NCBI GenBank assembly: GCA_019279435.1
Contig: JAAALK010000082.1
Coordinates: 10,441,455 to 10,505,454, forward strand
Length of the DNA: 64,000 bases
Direction: 5' to 3'
From: Zizania palustris
Lineage: Eukaryota; Streptophyta; Magnoliopsida; Poales; Poaceae
A program made the position numbers and the translations under genes. The notes under the pieces are model-generated. The model had not been told where the DNA came from, searched no databases, and worked only from the letters and a program-made list of their open reading frames with translations. Below are positions 12,306-24,149 of this stretch, one piece after another. Position 1 is the first letter of the stretch. Every line of letters begins with the position of its first letter.

Positions 12306-15300
12306 ATGCCTCCCAAGAAGAGCGTGAGCGCATTCCTCTTCAAAGGTCTGCTCGGACTTTGCGGCAGGAACCCCTTCAAGTGAACACCATTGCGACGGTC
12401 GAAGCCGCCCCCGTTCGTACCCAAAGCATGGCACTGAGAACCGGAGACCCCTATAACTATGCGAATTTGTCTGCGGACTTCCAAGTCCACGTAGGTGAGG
12501 GCTCGTAGGCCTCCACTCATCGGGAGACCTCCCCACCACGGCCCTTCGGATGGACTTCGTCCGGTTGCAAGACCCGAAGACTCACGCTGGAGGGAGGGAG
12601 CGGCAGTCAGGTTGATGCGTTGGCTACCGAGAACGCCAAGCTCAAGGTCAAGCTCATGCGGTGGTGGCAGGCAGCCGCAAACCAGCTCCTTGACCAGCCC
12701 AGGGCGACGAGAGCACCAAAAGCTGAAGACATCATGATAAGCGATGCAAAAGACCAAGAAGCCCGTAGGGGGGAGCAGAACGCCTCCTTCGACGAAGAAT
12801 CCCCAATACACCTAGAGTTGCAGAGGGTGATGTTTGATTCCATGTTCCGTGCGGCTAAGCTCCCTAAGTACTCTAGGGAATCCGACCTAGGGGAATTCTC
12901 CTGGTCGTACGCCCTAGTGATAGAAACCTACGGAGGGGAGCAGGATACGATGGAGAAATGTTTTCCCCTCACCCTCGAAGGGATTGCCCTACGGTGGTTT
13001 TGGTCGCTGAAGCAAGGGTCCATCAGGTCCTAGGAATAGTTCAAGAAGAAGTTCATCAACAACTTTTAGGGGACCTTTGTGGCCCCCATGTCCATAGGGA
13101 GCCTGTTTCAGGTGAAGCAACAACCCGGTGAAATGTTCTGCCAATAATCTTAGCTCTTCGCCCACACTAAAGCCTATATTAAGGGGATGTCAGCCTCCTC
13201 GGTCATTGACGCGGCCTGCGAGGGCGTCACCAACCCGGGCCTGCTCGATAAGCTCCCTCGGAAGCCAATCTCCTCGATGGACCAGCTAATGACGTACTTC
13301 GAAGAGTACTCCAGGTCCGAGGAAGGGCAGCACCAAAGGCAGGCAATGATCACCCCAGTACGGGCCTCGGAGGCCAAGATCCATGAAGCAAGAAGTCGTA
13401 GCCCCCTTCGCACCACGCCGACGGAGCCCCGACACCACGACTCCCGGAGTGGGCGGAAGCATTAATGGGAGAGGTGCTCAACATCGCCCTTTACCTTGAA
13501 GCCTCCAAAATTCTAGCACACTCAAGACGGGGGACGAGCCTCCAACTAAAAGCCATAGGCAAGGGCCCTAGGCGGGGGCACAGTCTTCCACTATAGCATC
13601 CATGGCGAGAATCAGATCCACGACACCAATTCCTGCAGGACCATCCTTGCCCTTCGGAATGACTACCTCGAGCGAATCTCTAGCTGAGGGTCTACCGACA
13701 GGGCGCCGCCCACCGCTCACTCCGAGTCGGTCCAAGTGGTCGGGCAAATCAAGGAGCGCGAAGCTCCTAGGCATTTCCTGGACCAAAGCAAGCTGCCAAT
13801 CCTCAAGACCAAGGAAAACTCAGATCAGGGGAAGCCCATAGTGCTTCCCATCACCGGTGGGGGTGTCATGGGTGGCATGTCGAAGTAGTAGCGCCGAGAG
13901 TACATCCGTGAAGTAGGACACATCGGGACCTCAGCATTGACTCTAGCAATGCACGAATGGTCGCACGTGCCCATCTCCTTCATCGCCGCCGATGCCGACG
14001 GCATTAAGTTCTCGCATGCTGACCCCCTCGTCATCACCACCAACATCACCGGTGTCGAGGTTCGTCGGGTACTGATCGATGGAGGAAGCTCCACTGACAT
14101 CATCTTTTTGCAAGCTTTCGATTAACTTTGCATCTCAAGAAGGCACCAGATCCCAGCCACTAGGCCGCTCTAGGGATTCACCGGCCCACCCCTCGACGCC
14201 CTCGGCTAGATAGGCCTCAAAGTAACCTTTAGTGAGCCCCCTCGCACGGACCGAGGAAGTCATCTTTGACATCGTTGATGCCCCCTACGCCTACAATGCC
14301 ATCTTCAAAAGAGGCATGCTAAACCGGTCCGGAACCATCTCGTACCACAACTATATCTACATGAAGATGTTGACTCCAAGGGTGTCCTCACCATCCTCAA
14401 TGACCAAGCTGCATCCCGAAGGGTGGAGTATGGCAGCTCTGCCCTGCTGGAGCCACGACAAGTCAACAGCGTGCGGGAGCACCTAGAAGACCAAGGCCTC
14501 TAGCCCCAGCCCCCTCCGAGCATGTGAGGGGCCCAGCCGCTAAGCCCCACCCTAAAGGTGAGGTAATCACCAAGATCATCCTCAAGGAGGGGCGAGAGTA
14601 CCCCATCCAGTTTGGGGGAGGACACGCTCCCGAAGTCATGTCTAGGCTGGAGGGCGTGGTCCGGGACAATCTGGAAGTCTTCGCTTGGTCAGACGAGGAC
14701 ATCCCGGGGATGGACCGGAGCATCATCGAGCACTCCTTATTAGTAAATCTGAAGGCACGACCGGTGTGCAAGGGGCTCCGCAAGCTATCCACAGAGAGGG
14801 TCGAGCTTGCTAAGGAAGAGGTAGAAAAGCTGCTCTGAGCCGGAGTTATCAGGGAAATCAGCCATACGGAGTGGCTATCAAACCCCGTCTTTATAAAGAA
14901 GAAAAACTGCGCAAATGGCGCATGTGTATTTATTTCACCTCTTTAAATAAAGCATGCCCTCACGACCCGTACCCCATGCCTCGCATCTACCAACTGGTTG
15001 ACTCCACAGCCGGCTCTGAGCTCCTTAGCTTTTTTTTCTGCCTACTCCAGTTACCAACAAATATGGTTAAAACGCGAAGATGAAGCTAAGACTAGTTTTA
15101 TCACCCCCTCCGAAGTCTTGTTCTTTGTAAGAATGCTCTTCGGCTTGAGAAATGCCAGGGTAACTTTATCTAGGCTAATTGCTAAGGCTCTAGGTCATCA
15201 GATAGGTGGTAACATTGAAGCATACATGCATTACATTGTAATCAATAGTGCACAAAAGCACCAGCATAGCTTAGACATAGCAGAAACATTTGATAGCCTT

Positions 15301-15840
15301 CGAGTCTGCGGAGTCCGTCTGAACCCCGAAAAATGTGTCTTCGTGGCATGGGCTGGCAAGCTATTAGGGTACCTAGTTTTGAGCCGTGGCATCGAAGCTA
15401 GCCCCACTCAAATTAGTGCCCTACAGCAGATGGCCCCTCCGAAGAATCTAAAGCAAGTCCAGAAGCTGGTCGGCCACCTAGCCGCCCTCAGTCGCTTCCT
15501 CGCCAGATCTACTGAGCAAAGCTTTCTAATCTTCAAGGCACTAAAAGGATCAATAGACTTCGCCTGGACCCCCGAATGCTAGAAGTGCTTTGACGAAATC
15601 AAAGAATACCTTGCCAACCTGGCCACTCTCACCACCCCCCTCGACGGAGAGACCCTCCTCATGTACCTCACGGCTACAGGCTTCGTGGTAAGCATCGTGC
15701 TCGCGCGAGAAGAATAATCTGAAGGGAAGCTAACCCAAAGATTAGTGTACGTTGTGTCTAAAGAACTTTCGAGAGCCAAAACGAGGTACACCAAGCTTGA
15801 AAAATAGCTTATGCCCTCGTAATGGTTTCAAGAAAGTTGT
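12306..15840 (+). pseudogene. gag-pol of element A (broken)
   Basis: The ATG at 12306 opens with MPPKKS, matching the gag start MPPKRS of the intact relative. The capsid region (ALRWFWSLKQGS, FKKKFINNF) is at 12840-13200, the protease motif LIDGGSSTDIIF at 14075-14108, and RT from about 14600 (WRMCIYFTSLNKACP). The catalytic box of RT is damaged: the usual YMDDI reads YMHYI near 15225. RNase H begins near 15580 and stops abruptly at about 15840, where coding sequence joins unrelated non-coding DNA. At least ten stops or frameshifts are present. Confidence 0.88.
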
Positions 15841-15841
15841 G

Positions 15842-15983
15842 CCACTGCCTTTTATAGAAGCCTAAAAAAAGAATATGGTCAGAAGCGAGGGCTGGGAAGA
15901 GACAAGCGACTAGGATAAGAAGAAGCCAATGATAGGTAGAGGATTCAGTGACAACGGGGGACCACTGCCTTTTATAGAAGCCT
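15842..15983. repeat. 22-bp direct repeat with minus-strand TATA boxes in element A
   Basis: The same 22 bp occur at 15842-15863 and 15962-15983. On the minus strand each reads as ...CTATAAAAGGC..., a strong TATA motif. They sit upstream of where the antisense gene lies in elements C and F, so they may be a duplicated relic of that gene's promoter; the gene itself is absent here. 15984-16283 holds only the region leading into the polypurine tract (GAGGGGCTAC). Confidence 0.55.
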
Positions 15984-16283
15984 GAAACTTAGGCGACAAG
16001 TCTCTATCACGTCGATTCACATCCCCCTAGGGCCGACAAGTGGGGCCACGGTGAGACACAAATGGAAGGGCATCCTAGGTACTAGATGGTACATGCGGGA
16101 AACCCAACTGACGAGGCGCCTCAACTCTAGATCTCGTTGGATCAAGTCCCCTGACTATTAAAGTTGACCCAAAACTAGACGAGAGGTTTGCTCGCCCTTT
16201 GAAATTTTGTTACGACATTATTTCTAGTGCATGCCCCCTTTCTCATTTGTATGTCAATCGAATGGATGCATGTGAGGGGCTAC

Positions 16284-16873
16284 TATTGGGGGGAAATAAT
16301 CCCATCAGTAGTAAAAGCGAGATCACGGATCCCAAAGATGGCTACAAAGTTTGTGCATGCGGAACCCACCGTGACTAGATGTCGAACCATAGGGCGGTCA
16401 CCCTAGACTACTAAAAGTGCCCCTTGGAGTAGTCCTCCATGAAGGTCCGAGGCCTCCGAAGGTGTGCCGAAGATAGCAGTGCCAGAATCCCCGTCCGGGA
16501 CTGAATGAAGAACCCCAAGAGGACCCAAAGTCTCCAAAAGGGTCCTCCAAAGATAGTCTCATTCGGAGGTCTAGGGCGGAGCTCTTCCTACTATGATGAC
16601 CTCTGGATGACAACCACTAAAGTAAAGACGTGATGACTACACTGCTGGGTGACTCCTGTTGAATGGGACAAGAGGGCCCTTTAGCAATCTGGTCATGACT
16701 AAGCTCACGTCAGGGCCATACGTGGGACGTCACTCCAATTAGATGTTATCCTTACTCGGGTAGGTGTATAAAACTAGTACCAACGTATCCCTCCTAGAGG
16801 CTCTGCTTAAGGCAAGTCCACCCCACCTAGTCTAAACCACTCAAACCTGTCGGTGTAATCCTTTACGCCAACA
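16284..16873 (+). repeat. 3' LTR of element A (590 bp, internal deletion)
   Basis: It matches the 5' LTR but begins TATTGGGG (TG mutated to TA) and lacks about 160 bp around 16792-16795. The lost part corresponds to 11995-12153 of the 5' LTR and contains the TATA box. The junction shows a 3-bp overlap (cct), typical of a small microhomology deletion. Confidence 0.9.
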
Positions 16874-16878
16874 ATAAT
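16874..16878. other. TSD of element A, right copy (ataat)
   Basis: Repeats the 5 bp at 11482-11486. After it the copia 3' sequence of element B continues. Confidence 0.9.
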
Positions 16879-17870
16879 GATATTATTCTAAATGATCCAT
16901 AATCTTATATCATTATTTGGGACAACGATGATTCATATATTAGCACATTTGACTGATTGTTGATCATGTTTTGCGGATCATAGATGTGAGGATATCAATT
17001 CAATGAAGTGTACATATGTTAGAGAACATGCTATTGGATAGACCCACCTTGAGATATTGCTAAGATTATGATTTTTATGTGGTATCAGTTGTTAACTCAA
17101 ATGGTGTACCTACAAAATCCTTTGACCTGAGATCGTCATTTATTCTAGAATGTATAGTGACACACTTAGGGGCTTCATAATGCTATTCCGTAACTAGGTA
17201 GTTATAAAGGTTGCTTTCGAGTGTGTTATGAAACATGTCGTGGGATGTGAGCGGTCAAGATAGAATTTACCCTCCTAAATAACGAGAGAGATGTCTCTGG
17301 CCCCTAGAGATAGTTGGATTGGGAAAGTGTATGGCCATGCCACTATGATTAAAGAGTTAATCATGTTGAATCTACTATTTGATCGAGTGAAATGGCAATC
17401 TATCATATGGGTGTCATGAATCTCGTCTTGAGCTTGATTGATGTCATGTGGTAAAGGGATTGGTGTGTGTATATTAAGGTTTAGAAAATATGATTTTGAT
17501 TTTTTATGCATTCAGGGGTTAGTATGTGCTGCTAAGTACCGCTAATGACTTGTGATCTAGAAAAGGTTTTCGAGTATTGGTCGTTTAGAAATAAATTCTA
17601 GAAGTTCTGGAAAGAAATAATTTTGATATAGAATGTTATTTTCAGAAATTTTAGGCCTGGAACAGAACTTCTGGGCTAGATGAGTAGATTAGATCTATTG
17701 GGCTTTAATACTGATTAAAGGCCCATTAGAGGGCTCTATAAAAGGAGAGGAAGGGCAAGAGTGCAAGGTGTTATTGTTGGGACATGGGGAAGCTACTCTA
17801 GCCATCAATTTCAAAAATATCGCACCTAAACCCTAGAGCCATGCGCGTGAGGAATAATGAATCATTACCT

Positions 17871-19080
17871 TCTACCACAAGACGTGTTAGTACAGCGGAA
17901 AAAGATGTTGGGGAATCACATCCTTGCCTATCCTCATCTCGCTCCGCCCATTCCACGACGATCCAATCGGCGAAGACCGGCAATGTCCACGTGAAGAAGC
18001 CCACGAGTGCCGCTATTTGAGCAACTCCTCTACGGAGTCCACACATACATGGATGAGATTGATCTCATGTCGGCATGCTAGTACTGCTCATGAGAACCGG
18101 GGAGAAATATCAATCTCAACTATTAAGATCAAGAAGGAAGAGAGAGGAGAGGTTCTTGGAGGCTATGGTTTAGATCTAATATAAACTACAATCAATCTCT
18201 TATCTATGACCTCCTCCTCTTCCCTTTATATAGAGCTAGGACCCTAGGCCCAAATCGAGATAAAATGCCCAATAGATCCAATCTATTAGCCCGTCTCAGA
18301 ACTTCTGATCCTAGATCGGAACTTTCGATATGGACTCTCTATTTCTAATTCTGGAAATTATCAGAACTTTCGATTGGTCTAATTTCTAATTCTAAATCGG
18401 AACTTCCGGTTTGAACTATCTGTCTCTAAATAAGAAATAATAAGAACTTCCGATTCCAAATCGAAACTTCCAATTTGAGCTCTCATTTTCTCAAACCATA
18501 AATCATTAGAACTTCCGATACCATATCAGAAATTCCGATTTGAGCTCTCGTTTTCTAATTCAGAAAATAATTGGAACTTCTTATTCCAAATCAGAACATC
18601 TAACAGTCTGAGAACATATGACATGTTCAGAAAACAACGAAACGCTCCCGGTTTTTCCATGTTAGATTTTTCGATACAATTTCGGAACTTCTGACAAGTC
18701 CAAAATTAGCAGAACTTCTGAATCCAAATCAGAACTTCCGATCTGCCTAGAATTGTCTTTTCCACAATTCCTTCAGTTGTTGGGTTGTTGTTCCTCCTTA
18801 ACCCTAGCCAAAACATGTTGTGGCCATGTCTCCCCTAACCTCACACGTGGTACTAGCATACCGACACGGGGTGATTCCATCCTTGTATGTGTAGATACCG
18901 CAGAGGCACTATTACGATTGTGATGCTGATCTTCTTGGCATGGAGATCGAGGTGTTACATCGTCTTCGCTGCTAATGACTAGAGGAAATTGGATGGAGTT
19001 GATCAAAGACACGCTTCTACAACTCTTCTTCTACTGCCCTAGCATGTCCAACAACTAGAGGTAATGATCCATGATCTCAT
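17871..19080 (-). repeat. Copia-LTR-like DNA in inverted orientation
   Basis: The stretch reads best on the minus strand: an AGAACTTCCGAT-rich part, then GGGCCTAGGGTCCTAGCTCTATATAAAGGG (TATA near 18225-18235) and a leader-like part. It resembles, in opposite orientation, the TATA-bearing end of element B at 17600-17870. Related segments around ATCATTACCT occur near 17860 (plus) and 19060 (minus). I infer two LTRs of one copia family facing each other; the limits are not fixed. No coding sequence is seen. Confidence 0.4.
18296..18760. repeat. Degenerate AGAACTTCCGAT repeat array
   Basis: Variants of (A/G)GAACTT(C/T)CGAT recur roughly every 25-40 bp, often as facing pairs separated by an AT-rich spacer such as TCTAATTCAGAAAATAA. 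At least ten variants are visible. It lies inside the inverted copia-LTR-like DNA. Confidence 0.65.
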
Positions 19081-19347
19081 TACTCGCATGGTTATGGATT
19101 GAACGGGTAGAAATAGTAAAGTTTTTTAGGCTAGCATAGCCTTCACATTCCCCAACAATCTGAAGGGGTCCTCATGGAGGTAGTTTAAGAATTGTTCCCA
19201 TAAAAAATTTTCCATTGTTTTTACCTTTGGCCACGTATACTAGTTGATAACTAAACTAAAAATAGTTTTGTAAATAATGGTAGCAGCTAGGGAGCAACAA
19301 AAGTGCATGCAAATGACCGATGATATTCAATTTACTAAATCTGATAA
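19081..19347. other. Unassigned AT-rich spacer
   Basis: I see no ORF, repeat or LTR terminus in this stretch between the copia-LTR-like DNA and the LTR that starts at 19348. Confidence 0.5.
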
Positions 19348-22300
19348 TGTTGGGGATACCCATGGGTAACCCACGATTAGGCTTATTAGACCAGACCAAG
19401 GGTATGCCAAGGCAAGGATTCATTGTCCAGTATGACCTATAGAGGGAGGTTCAACACCGATAAGGAAAGTTGAGTTATTATCAAGTAATCGAACTCTAGA
19501 TATGGCATGAAGAGATATATTTGTACTAGAATACTTGTAATTAGGGATTTAGTAACAGAGTTTGGTAGGCAATCCTAGATCGATTCGAGATAGAGTCATG
19601 AGTTGTTTGGATCACCTTCTGAGCGTATAAAGGAGGTGAGGTACCTAGAGGCATCTAACTTCACCATATTTTTCTTACTTTCTATGGAACCAAGTGGGAT
19701 CGCACTTTGGTTTTTATCTTAGTGATTAGTGATTGACAAGTTTGCTCGATCATGGTGATGAGTGATTTGTTGTTTGGTTGCACCGATGGGATCAGTGTGT
19801 GTGTGGAGTTTGTGTGCCGATGGGATCAGTGTGCGTCATGTTTCGTGTTTTGGCTTGTCTCATGTGTGCAAGATGGAGATGCTAGCCAACTGTCAATGAC
19901 AGGTGATCAAGGGTCAAGAGGGGAGCTTGATGCCAAAGGATCAAGTAGGCCGGGTGAAGTTGGGGATGATCTCAGGAGTACACGTGAAGATAGAGCAAAA
20001 CATGGACAAATGAATGATCGAGGTAGCGTGTCGACCAAGTCAATGAAAGGGATGCTAGTGCAAGTGATCAGGCGGCTTGAGAGGATCGAGAGCGGGAGAT
20101 ACTTGCTGGCAGTCAAGTTCATAGACGGGTGACACATGTTAAAGATCTAGAAGGCTTTGTCGGTTTCAGCTCAAAACCGTCGTATCAGAAAATGTGTATA
20201 AATTTCAATAAATAGGAGTTTATTTTTTTATTGAGTCGTCTAGATTAAATGTAATATTTTAGTATTTTTCTGAATTTTTAATTCTGAAAAATACTAAAAT
20301 AATATGTTAAATGATGTAATAAAATAGGTGTAGACTTTTGGGTATTTTTCTAGAGTTTTAATTCTGAAAAATACTCAAGGGTAATTAGGTAATTACATTG
20401 TAATTAAACCCTAATGGTATTTTGGGAAATACCTTTATAGGCTTGTCTATATAAAGGTTCTCATGCCTAGCGGTTTAGGTGAACATTTTGGCTGGAATTT
20501 TGAGGGCTGATTTTTGGAGAGAGAACAACTCTACTCTGAATTTTCTTCTCTCTTCTCTCCTTTCCTTAGCAGCCAGGCAAGTGCTTCCCTGTTCAGTTTT
20601 TTGCATCGCTGGATTTCTTCAGTCCAAAGTGCTACTTCTCTCTGGCCAGGAGCTTTGAAGTGTTCTTCCCTGTCTTGATTAGCCTCAGTTCTGGTTCTAT
20701 TTGAATCGATCGGAGTGCGTATTTCTTGTTTGGTTGTTCATCAAAAAGTATTGCATCTGGTTTATTCACTTTGTAAATTTTTGCTTCAGTCCTGTTGCAT
20801 CGCCATTTCTGAATTAACTAGCTGCAATTTTTTTCAGCTGGTTGTGTTGTTCTGCTGATTTTGTTCGAGAAACAGCAATATTCTTGCATGCGAATATTTT
20901 ACATCTGATTTGGGTATGCAGTTTGGTTTCTCTAGTTAGAAGCACTGCAATTGTGTGCAATTTAATTAGCAGCCACTGAACTGATTCTGAAATCTTCAAG
21001 CTATGAATATATGCACTTTGTCCTCCATTTTAATTGATCTTTTTCAGAGAACACACCTGAGGTTTCAATCTTAGCTGATAGTTTCTATCTGATCAATTGA
21101 TTAATTTCAGTGCATGAAGTTTGATCTGGTATTCATTGATTTAATTCATTTTCTGGTTCAGAACAGCACAAGTTATCTAACAGCTTAGGCATTTCCTGTC
21201 TGTGTGGTGAGATTAAACCACTGCATAAGTTTCAATGTTGGCTGAATATCACTAATTGCTGCTGGATTGATCCCATGACCTTGGGTTTAACCTGAATTTT
21301 TGGCTAAGTATTTTGGGCTGAACAATTTGGCTGAAAACTTTGAGAGTGCATTATAATTCTAGAATCTTCTCTGTATTGGAAGCGTTGCACTGTTGCTCAT
21401 CATTTTCAGTCATGAGTCCTGTTGCGCATCAAATGCCAAAGTCCCTTGTGCATATTCCTTTCAGTCAGTTTTGTATTGCTTTTGCCTGATTTGTTTTAAT
21501 CAGTCAAGTACTACATCTTCCAAGTTTCTTCTGTGAGCTTTAATTGTCTAGGCCACCGCTGTTCATCATCAAATTACCGAATGTCTGGTTTTCAGTTAAG
21601 CGCTACAGAATTGCCAAGCGCCAGCATTAGGTGTTGTGCATACTGAATGCATTTTTCTTGCCACTGTCGTTTGATTTTTAATCTGAGTTTGTTGAAGTTT
21701 TTATGTGCATCAACTCTTCGGTTCTCTTTTGTTCTTGAGCTTGGTACTTCTGCTCTGATGTCTTCCGTAAGCTTTCTTCTTTGATTCGGCCCATGGTTTG
21801 TGTTTATAGGTGGTGTTTCATCCATTGAAAATTTGTTTTGCACTTGGTCAGTTTGTTGGATTTTAAATAGTGCTCCTGGATTATGCAGTAGACTTTAGCA
21901 TCTTATGAGTTAGCAGTATGGGTAGCCATGGCATGAATCTGCACAGCCCAAACTGATTGCTGAAATTGTTCACTGATAATTTCAGCGTAGAAACGTGTGA
22001 TTTTTGCTCTGAATGTATTACGTGTGAACGCTTCACTTGTGAAATTTTCCACGCCTGAACCTGTGATCAGTGCTGAAATCGTATTTGTTTCTGTATTCTG
22101 TCGGCAATTCAATGTCCGACTCAGACTAAAATGAGTCGGTGATTCAAATTCTGACTGAAAGAAGGTGTCGGTATCTTACAGTCCGACCAGAAGTAAAATT
22201 TGATTACATTTTTTGTTTGTCTTTTAATCACACCTGCTAGCCCTTGAAGTGTTTTGGTATATTGTTTCAACAAGCCTTTAAGTCATTTTTGCCTTCTAAG

Positions 22301-22652
22301 TACATTTGTTATTTTAGAGGAGCGTTGGGTGATTTGTAAATGTCATCATATTTGCAATAATTTGTTGAAATACCTATTCACCCCCCTCTAGTCGCATATT
22401 CCGATCCTACACTTTCGATGCCCTTAAGCCTCACTATCTTAATCACATCGTCTTGTAAGTTCCATCACCATATTATACACCAAAACATTAGGCACGTGGT
22501 ATTATCCTCTGGAAGACCCAAACCAGTATAAACCTCGGCTCTTGTATTCTAGAGTTGATCATCGAGATCAAAGACACCATGCTTATATTACACACATCTA
22601 ATCTCTACCTCGAATACAATTTGGGTCGACTACTCGATGATTTACTGACACA
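19348..22652 (+). repeat. LTR-like sequence (about 571 bp) interrupted by solo LTR G
   Basis: Removing the solo LTR and one TSD copy leaves a stretch from TGTTGGGGATACCC (19348) to CTGACACA (22652). It has TG...CA ends, a TATA-like GCGTATAAAGG near 19623 and the phrase AATTTGGGTCGAC near its end, which is common in gypsy LTRs. No internal domain and no matching TSD are visible, so it is probably an old solo LTR. The assignment rests on the termini and the promoter-like layout. Confidence 0.45.
19683..22411 (+). repeat. G: SIRE-type solo LTR (2,729 bp) with TSD ctttc
   Basis: It aligns along its length with the 2,740-bp LTR of element E: GGAACCAAGTGG start, AGTGATTGACAAG block, GGGAGCTTGATGCC block, AAGGCTTTGTCGGTTT block, and the CACCCCCCTCTAGTCGC...GATCCTACA end. 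No PBS or internal domain follows. The 5 bp ctttc stand on both sides (19678-19682 and 22412-22416). This is a solo LTR left by LTR-LTR recombination. It starts with TA instead of TG, so it has decayed. Confidence 0.85.
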
Positions 22653-22967
22653 TACTAGTAAAAACCCAAACATATTATTATGATAACTAATATAGAAACC
22701 ATGGGTGTGAGGACGTGACCATCAAAATAAAAATGATCATTCACACTAGGGGTGAAAGTGGTTAGAATAGTTTCCGACCATATCGAGAAAAAACAAATTT
22801 ACATTCGGATTTTTTTATTTGTATATGGATTCAGAATCAGATATTTTTTTAACTACAGAAATGAATATGATATCATTGGTATACGATGGATACAAATTTA
22901 GAACTAGTTATTTATAGCCATCGATTTACGTCTAGATGTGTGATAGAGCTACGGATACAGCAAAAGG

Positions 22968-23110
22968 AGGCCGGTAGGCCTAGTCCACAATGCCGCCGGT
23001 CCCCGCCGCCGTCAGCGGAATCTGCCGTCAGTCAACACCACCGATCCGCGCTCCGGCCGATCATCTCAATTATCCATCGCATGCTCCAGCCGCCAGCTCA
23101 ACCGGAATGA
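22968..23110. other. GC-rich island inside the AT-rich hAT 5' region
   Basis: About 140 bp rich in CCGCCGG and CCGCCGCC stand in sequence that is otherwise AT-rich on both sides. A plus-strand frame runs through it, but it has no family match. It could be the leader of the transposase gene or a captured fragment. Confidence 0.35.
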
Positions 23111-23386
23111 GTGAATACTAAGGACAGAGAAAGGCTGAAAGGGAGATAGGAAAAAAGAAAGAAAAATAAATAAAAAAATAAAACATATTATGTTTATAAA
23201 TAGGATAATTTAAGGTTAAAAATCTATCATTTTCTCAAGAATTCTAAATAGAAAATGTGATCTTTTAACAGAGAAAATAAAAAGAAAATTTTCGACTTCT
23301 TTCAATTTAAATTCTAGAAACATAATTGATTAACTAAAAATAGTTAACTGACATAGAAAAATATCAAAACATTTCATAGAATAAGA

Positions 23387-24088
23387 TACGCTATATTTAT
23401 TTATAGAAAAAAAATAAGTTGAAACAAAAATTTTACCATTGATTCGCCTTTAAACATAATCCACTTTTTCTTTAAATCATAATTTGTTCTATCATAATCT
23501 TATGCATTATTAACATTTTTAAATTTTTATCATAATATTTATGTATCATATCATGATACCATGATATGTCTCGTATTTTTTAGACTTTATTTGATATTTT
23601 AGAATTTAAAAACCATTAAGTTGTGCGTTGCTAATAGAGTGTCGCAACCTATATTTTTCAAATTTTCTTTACATTTAGTAGACAAGAACTAAAAATAGAC
23701 TCATAATTATGAATATGATATTTCTTCAAATTTTGGTTCATTATTTGATGCACTTGCAGTTCAAATATGGCATATTTCAATATAAATCCTAGGAACACAT
23801 TTAATGAATTAAAAATAGTAAATTTAACTATAAAAATACTAATTTTTAACATGAGATAATCTATGTTGTATTTAGATCATAGAAAAAGTTTCAAGTTTAA
23901 ACAAAACATTTATCATCAATTTGATTTTAAACCTAGGACAATCTTGGTCTTTCTTAACATTGTATTTGTTTTTTTATAATTAAAAAACCATTAAGCTCGA
24001 CGTTGCTATCAAGTGTCGCATCCTAGATTTTTCAAAATTTATTTACATTTATTGGATAAAAACTAAAAATGGACTCATAATTATTTTG
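23387..24088. repeat. Diverged direct duplication in the hAT 5' region
   Basis: Two copies can be followed by shared landmarks: TAGAAAAA..AAGTT..AAACAAAA.TTT..CAT.., then AAAAACCATTAAG, GTTGCTA, GTGTCGCA.CCTA and GACTCATAATTAT, ending near 23712 and 24086. The first copy carries about 95 extra AT-rich bases including a short palindrome (ATCATATCATGATACCATGATAT region). No ORF is supported. Confidence 0.6.
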
Positions 24089-24149
24089 AAATCACCTGTC
24101 TAGGAAGCACCAAATAAACAACAGGAAGCAACTTTTGAAGGTCACATGT

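Larger units (their letters stand above)
11487..16873 (+). mobile_element. Element A: Tat-lineage Ty3/gypsy deletion derivative
   Basis: Two related LTRs (11487-12236 and 16284-16873), a PBS region beginning TTGGCGTCGTCC and a 5-bp TSD (ataat) define the element. It is only 5.4 kb, against 11.6 kb for the complete relative F at 47196-58821. It keeps gag, protease, RT and part of the first RNase H, but the rest of RNase H, the second RNase H, the integrase and the whole antisense gene are gone. Divergent LTRs and many stops show an old insertion. Confidence 0.93.
10478..17870 (+). mobile_element. Element B: truncated Ty1/copia element, split by element A
   Basis: The left part is the C-terminal half of a copia polyprotein (10478-11336) and 150 bp of 3' sequence. 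The right part (16879 to about 17870) is non-coding 3' sequence that continues after element A; the two sides join across the ataat duplication. Near 17735 is GGGCTCTATAAAAGGAGAGG, a good TATA context, suggesting that the last few hundred bases are LTR. The gag, protease, integrase and most of the RT are missing, and the right limit is approximate. Confidence 0.6.

Noticed and set aside
19752..20137. Frames within solo LTR G
   Set aside because: The same stretch in the E LTRs is not open in a consistent frame, so coding is not conserved.
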